Below are positions 33,272 to 43,420 of a DNA stretch of 64,000 bases, piece after piece; positions within the stretch are counted from its first letter, which is position 1, and the number at the start of each line of letters is the position of its first letter. The position numbers were made by a program, and so were the translations under genes. The stretch is from Diphasiastrum complanatum (taxonomy: Eukaryota > Streptophyta > Lycopodiopsida > Lycopodiales > Lycopodiaceae): the NCBI GenBank assembly GCA_029204225.1, contig CM055104.1:24939285-25003284 (forward strand), given 5' to 3'. Below the pieces are notes generated by a model. That model worked only from the letters and a program-made list of their open reading frames with translations. It was not told the origin of the DNA and made no database searches.

Positions 33272-36200
33272 ATGGCTTCCAATGGTGGGATCATGCTAGA
33301 GTCTAGTGAAAGGTTGAGTTCATCAAACTACTCTACTTGGAAAGTGAGGATGGAGTCCTTACTTGAGTTGAATGAACTCATGGACATAGTTGCAGAAATT
33401 GAAGAGAGACCTCTCACACTTCAAGAGCAACAAAGGTTTGATAAGAAGGCCAAAAGGGCTCTTCATATCATTAAAATGAATGTTACAAATGAACTTCTCA
33501 AGGAAGTTGGAAAGTGTCAAAGTGCAAGTGAGGCATGGAATGCCTTAAAGAAGCTCTTTGAATCAAAGTCCACATCTAGGGTATTGACCCTAAGGAGACA
33601 AATATTTTCTAGTAGGCCAAGAGAGGGTGAAAGTGCTCATGCATTTATCTTGAGAGTTAAGTCCCTAAGTGATGATTTAGCATGCATTGATGAGAACATA
33701 AAAGATGGTGAAATAGTCCAAGTTATGTTGAATGGTTTGCTAAATGAACATGCTAACCTTGTGAAAAGTTTTGCCATTCAAAGAGTCTTGCCAAGTGTGG
33801 TTGACTTGCAAGAAATCTTATTGGCTGAAGAACATAGGTTGCAATCAAAGCTTGATGGTGCATCCTTGCAAGGTGGAGGTGAAGAGGCTTTCTTCACAAA
33901 AGGCAAATTCAAGGGCAAAGGTAAAGGCAAAGGGAAATGGTCCAAAGGTGGTAACTTTGATCATGATGATCACTCTTCCTCTTCCTCTTCTACTAAGAAC
34001 AATAAGTCAAAGTTCAAGTGCTTTTATTGTGGGATAAAAGGTCATTTTGCAAATGAATGTTATAAGAAGAAAAGAGAGCAAGGAGAGAGGCAAGGAAATC
34101 TTACAATAGATGAGGAAGAACATAACACATGTGAATCACTTGTTATGACTTCAAGTTTGTTAGCCAACATAGATGATAATGATCCTTGGTGGATTGATAG
34201 TGGAGCCTCATCTCACATGACAAGACATAAGGAATACTTTACATCCTTATTGTCTTATGAGGGAGAAGGTAACATCATCTACACTGCAAATGATGGTCAA
34301 TGTGACATCAAAGGCATAGGCACTATTCCTATTTCCCTTTCAACAAATAGGAAAGCAAATCTTGAAAATGTTTTGTACATTCCTTCAATCACTAAGAATT
34401 TGCTTAGTGTAAGTCAAATGATTGACAAAGGACTTGATGTGGAGTTCATTGGAGATGCATGTTTGATAAGTAAATGTGGATCCTTGATTGCTCAAGGTAG
34501 GAGGCATGGTAAACTTTTCAAGCTTGATGCATGTGTGATCTCTAATCATGAAGGATGTATGGCTAGGGAGCAATTGACAAACCAAGAAGTTTGGCACAAG
34601 AGGTTGGGCCATCCCAACTTCAAATCTTTGGAGGTAATGGCAAAGAAAGAGCTTGTTCTTGGTCTCCCTAAAAGTCTTGTTGCAAACAATAGTGTTTGTG
34701 AACATTGTGCCTTGTCCAAATCTCATAGACTTGCTTATTCTAGATCTACTTCTAGATCTAAAGAAGCTTTTCAACTTGTGCATTCTGATATTCATTCTTC
34801 TAGTACAACTAGCAATGGTGGGGCAAAGATGTATGCAACTTTCATTGATGACTTTAGTAGGTATACTTGGATCTATCTTCTTAAAAGTAAGGATGAAGTG
34901 TTTGCTGCATTTGTCAAGTTCAAGAATGAAATGGAAAACCAATTCAATACAAAGATCAAATGCTTAAGATCTGATAATGGAGGGGAATACACCTCAAATA
35001 GGTTCAAAGACTTTTGTATAGCACATGGGATTAAGAGGGAGATGTCTAGTCCTAGGACTCCACAACAGAATGGAGTGGCCGAGAGGAAGAATAGAACCCT
35101 TTGTGAATGTGCCAAGGCAATGAGACTACATGCTAATCTTGCTAAGTCTTTTTGGGGGGAAGCTTTAGCATGTGCTAACTATCTATGTAATAGATGGACA
35201 AGTGCTTCCTTGGATGGTAAAACTCCTCATGAGGTTCTTTATGGTAGAAGGCCGAGTGTCAAGCATTGTAGGATCTTTGGATGTACATGTTTTGTCAATA
35301 TCACACTTGATGATAGAACTAAAGAAGATCCTTCATCAAAGAAGGGTGTGTTTGTTGGCTATAGTGAAGTAAGCAAGGCTTACAAAGTGTACATTCCTTC
35401 TACAAAGAAAGTTGTCATAAGTAGGGATGTCATCTTTCATGAAGAGAATGTTTCCAATGTTGTTGATGTTGATGTTGATGTGCCTACTAATCATCATGAT
35501 GTGCAAGATGTCTTGGATGAAGATGGAGATGCCACTCCAAAGCAAACTTCAAGGAAGACTCAAAGGCAAAGGGCTAAGCCATCAAGGCTAACCTATGATG
35601 AAAAAGGAAAGCAAGTGGTGGACAACTCTAACTTTGCTTTTCTTACCTCTTTTGATGAACCAACTTGTGTAGGTGAAGCAATTCAAAAGAAGGAATGGAT
35701 CCAAGCCATGGATCATGAGCATCAAGCACTCATCAAAAGCAACACATGGAGGTTGGTAAAGCTTCCAAAGGACAAGAAGGCAATTGGTTGTAAGTGGATC
35801 TTCAAGATCAAGACAAATCAAGATGGATCAATCAACAAGTACAAGGCAAGGTTGGTGGCAAAGGGGTATGCTCAAGAATATGGTATTGACTATGATGAGA
35901 CCTTTGCACCCGTGGCAAAGATGGTAACTATTCGAATCCTAATCTCTCTTGCAACTCTTTATGATTGGGATATGTGGCAAATGGATGTTACTAATGCCTT
36001 CTTGAATGGTGATCTTGAAGAAGATATTTACATGGAGCAACCCGAGGGCTATGTTTCACATGATGAGCCTAATCATGTGTGCTATCTCCAAAAGAGTTTG
36101 TATGGGCTAAAGCAAGCACCAAGGAGTTGGTATGCTAAGCTCAATTCCTTCTTACTTTCTCAAAACTTTGTTATGAGTGAGTATGATCATTCTCTCTACT

Positions 36201-37225
36201 TTAGATTGAATGAAAATGATATCACTTTACTTTTGATCTATGTTGATGACATTATCTTAAGTGGTGGTAACAATCTAGATATAGATGAAATCAAGATGGC
36301 ACTCAAAAGAGAGTTTGAAATTCAAGATCTTGGTAAACTTCATTATATCTTAGGAATAGAGATTATTAGAACTTCTAAATCTACATTCATATGTCAAGAA
36401 AAGTATGTTAACTCTATTCTAAAAAGGTTTCATATGGAAGATTGTAAAGTTGTTTCTACTCCTATGGAATCAAATGTAAAGCTAACTACAAGAAGTAATG
36501 AAAGATCCTTCAAGGACATTACTCTCTATAGAAATCTAATAGGATCTCTTATATGGTTAACCATCACAAGACCTGATCTAAGCTTTGTGGTTGGTAAACT
36601 AAGTCAATTTATGCAAGATCCTAGTGAGGCTCATTGGAAGCTAGGAAAGAGAGTACTTAGATACATCTCGGGATCTAGAGATTTTGGCATCTTGTATGGA
36701 GGTACTACACCTAACCTTTGTGGATTTTCAGATTCAGATTTTGCAGGTGATCAAATGGATAGGAAGTCAACAAGTGCCTTTGCAATCTATCTTGGAGATG
36801 GAGTGGTCTCATGGCTATCAAAGAAGCAACCAACTATCTCTCTATCTTCCACCGAAGCCGAGTACAAGGCATTAACAACATGCACCAAGGAGATTCTTTG
36901 GATCAAGAGGATGTTATTGGATCTTCACTTGCTGGAACCAGAGAAGACTCCAATCATACTTTGTGATAACCTTTCAGCCCAAAGCTTGGCAAGCAATCCT
37001 GTTTTTCATGCAAGGAGCAAGCACATTGAGATTGCTCACCATTTTGTGAGAGATCAAGTCATTGCCAAAGAGGTGGAGCTTCAACATGTCTCTTCAAAGG
37101 AGTGTGTGGCTGATATCTTCACCAAACCATTGGGAAAGGACCTATATTTAATGCATAGATCTAATCTTGGAATGTGCTCAAAGACTATGTTGAAACTAGC
37201 ATCCAATGTTGAAGAGGGAGTGTGA
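33272..37225 (+). CDS. gag-pol: Ty1/copia Gag-Pol polyprotein
   Basis: A single 1317-residue frame carrying every domain needed for copia transposition. Gag with the conserved YSTWKVRMESLL is at about residues 18-210; the CCHC knuckle CFYCGIKGHFANEC is at 250-263. The aspartic protease has WWIDSGASSHM, catalytic Asp 309. The GAG-pre-integrase motif WHKRLGHPNF starts near 441. Integrase has D506 (HSDIHS), D568 (RSDNGGEY) and E604 (GVAERKNRT), a D,D-35-E spacing. Reverse transcriptase has MEQPEG, YGLKQAPRSW and YVDD at 990-993. RNase H has STEAEYKAL near 1194 and SKHIEIAHHFVRD. Integrase before RT defines Ty1/copia. The ATG at 33272 is chosen because the related Gag at 38831 starts alike (MATSGGFMLES against MASNGGIMLES). 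The stop at 37223-37225 lies inside the 3' LTR. No inactivating change was seen. Confidence 0.97.
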   Translation: MASNGGIMLESSERLSSSNYSTWKVRMESLLELNELMDIVAEIEERPLTLQEQQRFDKKAKRALHIIKMNVTNELLKEVGKCQSASEAWNALKKLFESKSTSRVLTLRRQIFSSRPREGESAHAFILRVKSLSDDLACIDENIKDGEIVQVMLNGLLNEHANLVKSFAIQRVLPSVVDLQEILLAEEHRLQSKLDGASLQGGGEEAFFTKGKFKGKGKGKGKWSKGGNFDHDDHSSSSSSTKNNKSKFKCFYCGIKGHFANECYKKKREQGERQGNLTIDEEEHNTCESLVMTSSLLANIDDNDPWWIDSGASSHMTRHKEYFTSLLSYEGEGNIIYTANDGQCDIKGIGTIPISLSTNRKANLENVLYIPSITKNLLSVSQMIDKGLDVEFIGDACLISKCGSLIAQGRRHGKLFKLDACVISNHEGCMAREQLTNQEVWHKRLGHPNFKSLEVMAKKELVLGLPKSLVANNSVCEHCALSKSHRLAYSRSTSRSKEAFQLVHSDIHSSSTTSNGGAKMYATFIDDFSRYTWIYLLKSKDEVFAAFVKFKNEMENQFNTKIKCLRSDNGGEYTSNRFKDFCIAHGIKREMSSPRTPQQNGVAERKNRTLCECAKAMRLHANLAKSFWGEALACANYLCNRWTSASLDGKTPHEVLYGRRPSVKHCRIFGCTCFVNITLDDRTKEDPSSKKGVFVGYSEVSKAYKVYIPSTKKVVISRDVIFHEENVSNVVDVDVDVPTNHHDVQDVLDEDGDATPKQTSRKTQRQRAKPSRLTYDEKGKQVVDNSNFAFLTSFDEPTCVGEAIQKKEWIQAMDHEHQALIKSNTWRLVKLPKDKKAIGCKWIFKIKTNQDGSINKYKARLVAKGYAQEYGIDYDETFAPVAKMVTIRILISLATLYDWDMWQMDVTNAFLNGDLEEDIYMEQPEGYVSHDEPNHVCYLQKSLYGLKQAPRSWYAKLNSFLLSQNFVMSEYDHSLYFRLNENDITLLLIYVDDIILSGGNNLDIDEIKMALKREFEIQDLGKLHYILGIEIIRTSKSTFICQEKYVNSILKRFHMEDCKVVSTPMESNVKLTTRSNERSFKDITLYRNLIGSLIWLTITRPDLSFVVGKLSQFMQDPSEAHWKLGKRVLRYISGSRDFGILYGGTTPNLCGFSDSDFAGDQMDRKSTSAFAIYLGDGVVSWLSKKQPTISLSSTEAEYKALTTCTKEILWIKRMLLDLHLLEPEKTPIILCDNLSAQSLASNPVFHARSKHIEIAHHFVRDQVIAKEVELQHVSSKECVADIFTKPLGKDLYLMHRSNLGMCSKTMLKLASNVEEGV
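37211..37220 (+). other. polypurine tract of the young copia
   Basis: GAAGAGGGAG directly before the 3' LTR; it also encodes the last codons of Pol. Confidence 0.85.
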
Positions 37226-37865
37226 AAATTGTCAACATTTCCTAGCTAGTTTGAGGCCTAAATTGGCTAAAATTGTAAATAGTTTTGGTTCTGGAGTTTT
37301 GCACGTGTGAACCAGGCCACAATGTTTTTATTTACTGTATTTTTTCAGTATGATGAAGTGTCAAACTTCATACCCTTCAAAATGAGACCATTTTGATGTA
37401 TTTTGGTCATATAAGCCATTTTTTAGCTATTTTTCCTATCTAGGGTCAAGTACCTTCTAGAGAGAGGAGAGAGAGTCATCTTCCTCATCCATAAATAGTA
37501 GGGAAGTCGTGGAGAACAGGTTGGAGAAACCTTTTGTATGCTTCATTGAGATCAATAGATCATTGTCATTGTTTCTTCCTCCATTGAGAGCATTGTTGTG
37601 TGTATTGTCTTCAAGCTATTGTGTATGATCTTAGGTGCTTTCCAAAAGTGGTAGGCTGATGTATTATGGACTGTATAATGCTATTTTGGGCCGCACTTGA
37701 TGTTTATGGAAGTTTCCATTTGTGATAAATGCTTTTTGATCAAGTTCTTTGCATTCTAGGTAGCATAGAATGTGTTGCCAATTCCTAGCTTATGTAGTTT
37801 GGAGTGCAAGCATTCAAGCCAATGATCTTGGAGTTTAGATCCACTTAGGATCTGTATTTTTCACA
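37221..37865 (+). repeat. 3' LTR of the young copia
   Basis: 645 bp, identical by eye to the 5' LTR apart from the 11-bp difference. Confidence 0.97.
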
Positions 37866-38831
37866 CAAAGAAGTAAAGAACTCCTTGTGACTAGTCATGT
37901 GTGAACTAGCTCCACTATCAATCCACCATGAATCTTTGTCACCTTCACTTGATATTAGACTTGAAGAACACATCAAAAGAGAATCACCACCACCTAGATC
38001 CTTATCATTAGTAGTAAAGTTGATTTGCTTGCTACCTTCATCTCTTTGCTTCTTAAAACATTCATTTGCAAAATGCCCTTTGATTCCACAATAAAAGCAT
38101 TTCAACTTAGACTTATCTCTCTTTTTGCCAAAAGAGGAAGTATCACCTTGATCTTGCCCTTTAGACCACTTGCCTTTGCCTTTGCCCTTGAACTTTCCTT
38201 TGATGAACATAGCATCCTCTTCATAATGAGATGTCGATGTAGATCCACCTCCTCTTGATTGAAGCCTATACTCCTCATTCACCAAGATCTCTTGCAAATC
38301 CACAATACTTGGCAAAGTCTTTTGAATAGCAAAACTTTGAACAAGATTAGCATGATCATCCAACAAGCCATCAAGTATAACTTGAACAAGTTCTACCTCC
38401 TTAATGCTTTCATCAATACATGCTAACTGATCATTGAATGCTTTAACCCTCAAAACAAAAGCATGAGTACTCTCTTCCTTCTTTTGCAAACTTTGAAAGA
38501 TTTGCCTCCTAAGAGTAAGCACTCTTGATGTAGACTTGGATTCATAAAGCTTCTTCAAAGCTTCCCAAGCCTCCAAAGATGATGTGCACTTACCAACTTC
38601 CTTGAGAAGTTCATTGGTAACATTCATCTTAATCATGTGTAGATCTTTCTTTGCTCTCTTGTCATACCTCACTTGATCTTGAGGTGCTTGAGGTCTCTCC
38701 TCCACACCTGCAACAATCTCCATGAACTCATTCATCTCCAATAAGGACTCCATCCTCACCTTCCAAGTAGAATAGTTGATTGAGGTAAGCCTGTCATTGC
38801 TCTCCAACATAAATCCACCACTTGTAGCCAT
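37866..38831 (-). pseudogene. gag: older copia element: Gag and start of protease
   Basis: Minus-strand frame from ATG at 38831. Gag (MATSGGFMLESNDRL, INYSTWKVRMESLLEMNEF) is clearly related to that of the young element. A zinc knuckle CFYCGIKGHFANEC and protease WWIDSGASSHMTSHKEFF follow. The coding sequence is interrupted at the target site CAAAG (37866-37870), where the young element entered; the frame resumes at 31443 on the other side. Gag itself has no stop. Its leader, primer site and 5' LTR lie to the right. Confidence 0.9.
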
Positions 38832-39421
38832 GTTGAAGTGACCTGATCTTCTCTTTCAACCTGTTCCAATGCACAAAGCACTCTCTTGAATGTCAAAAAA
38901 TGAACTCAAGAAGAAATCACAAAGATATGGAACCTCTCAAATCTCTTCTAGCACTTCTAACTAGAAAATCAACACATAGAATAGTGAAATCTTGATCAAC
39001 CTATGATCTATCCTCAATCTAATGATTCTTGCCACTTCCTAAGATTGAAACACACTCAAATGAAGTTCACTAACCTCACAAACTAGAGATCCAATCAAAA
39101 TTAGAGTTTTGACAAAATCACAAAAAATTGAATATCTCAAATTCTACATGCAATTTCTAGAAACTTGATATATCTTCTTGAAGACTCTAATGAGATGTTC
39201 CTAATGCACCAAAAATCATGTAAATCCAGTAATCCAAGAGTGAAATCGGAATTGATCAAGTATATAACCCTATATTGAGTTTTGACCTACAAAAGATCAA
39301 TTCTGCACATGCAAAAATGCTGAATTTTGAGTAGAAATCAATCTAGCATGCTCTAGCATTGGTAACTCCTCCAAATCCTTGCTAAAGATGGTTAATCCTT
39401 TCACAATCTGAAACACAAGAA
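38832..39421 (-). other. untranslated leader of the older copia
   Basis: 590 bp between the primer site and gag; no conserved frame. About half the length of the young element's leader. Confidence 0.6.
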
Positions 39422-39432
39422 CTCTGATACCA
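39422..39432 (-). other. primer binding site, initiator tRNA-Met type
   Basis: Minus-strand TGGTATCAGAG abutting the LTR at 39433. Confidence 0.9.
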
Positions 39433-40086
39433 TGTGAAGGATTTCAGCTCATTCAAGATCCAATCCATGTCCCAAATCTTTGGTTACAATAAGGAGCAAA
39501 CCAACAATCCTGCCAATGTAGAAAAATCAGCATCTACATACAAAATGAGATGCAAACTCTAAGAGATATAGATCAAACATGAACCAAAACATAAAATATG
39601 TTTGCTTTCTGTACAAGTACAGTACCCTACTATATTTCACACGTGTGAAACCGAAAATAGCAATAAATGATCATTCTACACATAGAATTGCAAGATAACA
39701 GCAAGATAGTGCACCAATGAGTAGTAGAACCCAAAGAGAACTATGTATAATGATGAAATGAGAGAGAGAAGAGAGAAGATGTGTGTCTCCATGAGTTACA
39801 TCCTTTTATAGAGTTTTCAAACCCTATTTGGCCACTTGGATTTTCCTCCAAAATGTAAACCCTACTATTTTTGGGTCTAGATTCAATGTACCCAAAGTTC
39901 AAATTTGAATCTCTCTCAAACTCGACTACCAAATTTCCCACACTTTCCAAAAGTGTTTATTGAATGTATTTTAAACTAATATAACTTCAAAAAGTTTTTC
40001 TCTAAGTCTAAAATGAGTTTTGGCCTCTTATTGACAATTTACCAAAATGTGACTAAACTAGACTAAACTAGTTGAAATCTCTCACA
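39433..40086 (-). repeat. 5' LTR of the older copia
   Basis: Plus-strand TGTGAAGG...CTCTCACA, about 654 bp. The palindrome TTTCACACGTGTGAAA lies at 39635-39650. The outer end at 40086 is inferred from the terminal CACA and the length of related LTRs. Confidence 0.7.
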
Positions 40087-40114
40087 CTTTCCAAGGCCAA
40101 ATTATTTCTAATGT

Positions 40115-40300
40115 ATTCCTTTAGAGGAAAACGCTAAGCCTATTCGAGCTAAGCCGTACCAAAGTAACCCTATTTATCGCGAGCGGATCGATGAAGATAT
40201 TAAGAAATTGTTGGATGCTGGCTTCATCTATGAGGTCCAACATACTGATTGGGTATCACCCATTGTGATAGTACCCAAGAACAGTGGTGGCAGTGGTTAG
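40115..40300 (+). pseudogene. Ty3/gypsy reverse transcriptase scrap
   Basis: A 61-codon open stretch reads PLEENAKPIRAKPYQSNPIY, then IDEDIKKLLDAGFIYEVQ and DWVSPIVIVPKNSGG, then a stop at 40298-40300. This is the amino-terminal RT stretch typical of Ty3/gypsy (KPYR.NP......I.KLLDAGFI......WVSPIV.VPKK.G). It is too short to belong to a working element and is bounded by the older copia LTR on its left. Confidence 0.85.
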
Positions 40301-40536
40301 TGGTGGAATCAGACTTCCTCCTGACTGATCTGCTCTACCCTCTTCATCATCACTAATCTCCATCAGGTCTGTAGCATCAAAGTATGTTGAAGTTTTCATG
40401 ATAATGTGGACTTGTTGGGCATGTTCTTGCTGAGTGGCTCCCGTGTCTTGGGGAATGATATTCCCCTCTCCTCACCCCCCCCTCCGCCCCCCCAAATCTT
40501 GTGCCTTTGGTGAAGTTGGCGGCGTTGGTGTGGTAA

Positions 40537-41475
40537 TCAGCATGGCCTAGTGGTGACTTGATCTTGTGGCATGACCCATGTATCTATGCCCATGTCTGTT
40601 GCCATAGACGTGGCTGCTCCATCACCCCCGTCTATGATGTGTATGGGTGAGGAGTGTTGCTTTGATGTTGTATCAGAGGTCGAACTGCCATCTTGGGAGT
40701 CTGCCGAGCTCCAGGATGCCGAATGAGATTGTGTAGCTTGGCTCATTGCTCGTGGCTTCCTCTTGAGTGGCTCACCCTCAGATTCGGACTCTTCTGACTC
40801 TGTTGTAGTTGGAGATCGTCTCTTTGCCATCAGCTTTAACCTTGTCCTTTGCTGGCGTGTTTTAGGCAACGTGGCCTTGGATGTATCGGTCTCTTTTGCT
40901 GCCCAAGATCCTTCTACTACTGGATTTTGTTGGGAGGCTACTGGTGTGGGCTGGTTCGTCACCAGCTTGATTATACTTTTATTTGGCCTTTTTAGTTTTG
41001 GCCCTTGTAGCGACGATGTGTGAACATGGGACTGCTCTCCTAGCAAGGTGGAGGGTTGCTTCTTCTTAATGCACTCATGAAGGCAATTCAAAACAAACGG
41101 GGCCCAATCATAGAGATTTTGGCCATGCAGTCTTGAATTTGCCAACATGTGGAACATGGACATCGAGATCCACATGATCTTGGATTTGTAACGATGTGTG
41201 TACTTAGTTAAGTAAGCACAAACAACAGCTAGAGCCAGATCATTGATGGCATCAAAACGATACCCATCCTTTGTCAACCACTTTTTAATAGATGGATCGA
41301 TGAATTTGAAATATGTTGTTGTCTCGATCTTTTGTAATATTCTTGTTACTGCATTCAGTCCTTGAGAGAAGCCGAAGTTATGGAGGTCTGCTCCAAAAAG
41401 AAAGACGTTGTACACAATTTTTAACTGGATGAATGATAACATTGCACGACCTTGTTGTGGCATTGTAAGAGGCAT
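40537..41475 (-). CDS. unrecognised 312-aa ORF downstream of gypsy integrase end
   Basis: An uninterrupted frame from ATG at 41475. I do not recognise a family. Residues 1-150 look globular (FSQGLNAVTRILQKIETTTY, FKFIDPSIKKWLTKDGYRF, LYDWAPFVLNCLHECIKKKQ). Residues 190-312 are low-complexity, basic then acidic and Ser-rich (LKLMAKRRSPTTTESEESES, LKRKPRAM), with likely nuclear localisation signals. It lies in the same orientation as, and downstream of, a gypsy integrase C-terminus at 43233-43420, with 25-bp tandem repeats between. The same order recurs at 56083-53690. That suggests an extra ORF in the 3' region of a Tat/Athila-like gypsy; a separate gene is possible. The intact frame points to a fairly recent origin. 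Confidence 0.45.
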   Translation of the reverse strand: MPLTMPQQGRAMLSFIQLKIVYNVFLFGADLHNFGFSQGLNAVTRILQKIETTTYFKFIDPSIKKWLTKDGYRFDAINDLALAVVCAYLTKYTHRYKSKIMWISMSMFHMLANSRLHGQNLYDWAPFVLNCLHECIKKKQPSTLLGEQSHVHTSSLQGPKLKRPNKSIIKLVTNQPTPVASQQNPVVEGSWAAKETDTSKATLPKTRQQRTRLKLMAKRRSPTTTESEESESEGEPLKRKPRAMSQATQSHSASWSSADSQDGSSTSDTTSKQHSSPIHIIDGGDGAATSMATDMGIDTWVMPQDQVTTRPC

Positions 41476-41730
41476 AGGTCATGTGGAGCAGATATGGACT
41501 TTGGTAACCAGAGAGAAGAGGAATCTGGAAGTCAATCTGAGTTAGGAACGTGCTTGTCTACTGGTACCAAGTTGTCATCTCTGCAAGATCCAGCTTACCC
41601 ATCTGGATATCTATTGTATTTGCATCTGGATCATCTGAACCTGAGGACTGGTGGGAAGACATGCTGGAAACTGAAAAAAAGAGATTCTGGAAAAAAGGGC
41701 ACGGTTGAGATTTGAGACAAAGTTAACAGA

Positions 41731-41929
41731 GGTGCGGCTCGGTCGAGACTGTGACGGGTGGATGCAGTCGAGATTGTGAAGGATGGATGCGGTTGAGAAG
41801 GTGAAGGAAGGACGTAGTCGCAAAGGTGATGGAAGGACGTGGGTGAGATTGCAATGGAAGGACGCGATCGAGAAGGTGATGGAAGGACATGGGTGAGATT
41901 GTGATGGAAGGACACGGTTGAGATTGAAG
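41731..41929. repeat. 25-bp minisatellite, about eight units
   Basis: Units such as GGAAGGACGCGATCGAGAAG plus GTGAT step every 25 bp from 41731; some units are diverged. Confidence 0.85.
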
Positions 41930-42655
41930 TGAGGGTTTGGTGAAAAGTAGAGGTATAGAATGGCGCGGTGATGAGGAAGAAGGTGTATGGACACAGGTTG
42001 AAATGAAAAAAAGGAGTGGATGAAGTCGGATGGTTGAAAGACGAAAATGTGTGTAGGTTGTCGGTGGTGAATGAAACTTTGTAGAGATGGAATGGATAGG
42101 CTATGGTGAGAGGAGGGTGGGTGAGATAATGATGAAGTTGGAAAATAAGAAGTGTGGGATGGTGCTGGTTCTAAAAATGGTGTTTCACAATAGTGAAACT
42201 AGAGCGTGATGCGTGCTCCAGCAACACTACCCCTCAACGCTTCGATGTGCAAGAGTTTGAAATGGAAAAGTTTTATCTTCTACAATATTAGGTTTTTTGG
42301 ATATCATTGGTGATGGCACTCGCACTTGTTGTAGGACGATATCGCATCATAATCAATGAACGGAATGTGTGAAGTATGAGTGATCAATGGAGTATATGAG
42401 TGCCAAGATTGAGGATGTGTGCAAGAAGATCGCTAGAAAGTTGTCGCATGAAGGCTCCAATGTTTGGACATCGCTGAGGTAAGAATGTGTTCGTTCTTGA
42501 TGTATTTATGGTCATTCTTTGAACCTCCTCGGTCGATAGTTTTGTAAAGTGCTCGACTCGATCGACATCGTAACAGGAAGACGCGGTCGAGATTTCAAAA
42601 ATCTTGAGGAATGACGTTGTTGCAGGTTGAGGCTTGGTCAAGACGGTAAGCAGGT
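41930..42655. other. spacer between minisatellite arrays, no gene
   Basis: No conserved frame. A single GACGCGGTCGAGATT unit at about 42580 is the same repeat type as the arrays. Confidence 0.35.
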
Positions 42656-42829
42656 GACTCGGTTGAGATGCTGAAGTGATGGTGTGGTTGAAGTGTTGAC
42701 GCAATGGCCCGGTCGAGATGCTGAGCAAGTGTCACGATCGAGATGGTGACCAACTGGCGCGGTCGAGATGGTGACCAAATGACGCGGTCGAGATGGGACC
42801 AAGTGATGTGATCGAGGTGGTGACCAACT
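42656..42829. repeat. 25-bp minisatellite, second array of about seven units
   Basis: Units such as GGCGCGGTCGAGATGGTGAC plus CAAAT step every 25 bp (one is 24). The core GCGGTCGAGA is shared with the first array. Confidence 0.85.
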
Positions 42830-43232
42830 GACTCTTGAGTACTGTGCATCTCAGCAATTTTGTTGAAGAGCTTCCAAAAGTGAAATATGACAGTGTCTCA
42901 AAATAGAAGTTCCCATGGTAATGAAGTATCCCAATAACCAGATTTGTGTTATAAATGGAATGTTTGAGATATCATATGTGCAAAAGTGAGCTAGACCTAA
43001 AATGTGACAAATCTTATCCATGTGGTGTAGACCACTTGTTGTGGACCTATAACTCCCTCCGAGAGTGAATATGGATGAGAAATAAAGAGTATGAAAAATA
43101 AAGATGCACTAAATATACACAGATGCAGTCAACAAGCATAATAACAACAAGAAGATTCAAAAATAGGCATGTAGAATAAGAAAAACAAAACAGAAAAAAA
43201 ATGTAACACTAATATATACAATAGATATGGAG
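42830..43232. other. no gene recognised
   Basis: 3' flank of the gypsy integrase fragment on the minus strand; AT-rich. Confidence 0.3.
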
Positions 43233-43420
43233 TTAAATTGGATCAACAAAAAACAACTCTTTGTAGTACCTCCATAGATGACCACCATTGACGATAGTGT
43301 CTAGGAGTATGTTGTCAAGTGTTTGTAGTTGGAATGCTCCATTAGGAAAGACTTTATTGATAATGTAAGGTCCTTCACTTCGGAATTTCAGTTTGACCTT
43401 CTCAAGGACCTGTTGAGATG
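43233..43420 (-). pseudogene. Ty3/gypsy integrase C-terminus, fragment
   Basis: Minus-strand translation reads VLEKVKLKFRSEGPYIINKV, FPNGAFQLQTLDN and IVNGGHLWRYYKELF, then TAA. It matches the Tat/Athila-type integrase end (KF...GPY.I......GA..L..LDG....IVNG..L..YY). The upstream part is cut off near 43420, where unrelated sequence begins. Confidence 0.8.

Larger units (their letters stand above)
31444..37865 (+). mobile_element. intact young Ty1/copia retrotransposon
   Basis: 6.4-kb element with target duplication CAAAG at 31439-31443 and 37866-37870. It has paired LTRs, a primer site, one uninterrupted gag-pol frame and a polypurine tract. The LTRs look identical except for an 11-bp indel, so insertion was recent and the element may be active. 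It sits in reverse orientation inside the protease region of an older copia element with a related Gag. Confidence 0.97.

Noticed and set aside
34385-35821. Minus-strand frames inside the young copia polyprotein
   Set aside because: Antisense shadows of a strongly coding plus-strand region.
41611-42849. Minus-strand frames rich in His/Pro/Ser over the minisatellites
   Set aside because: Translations of the 25-bp tandem repeat, not genes.
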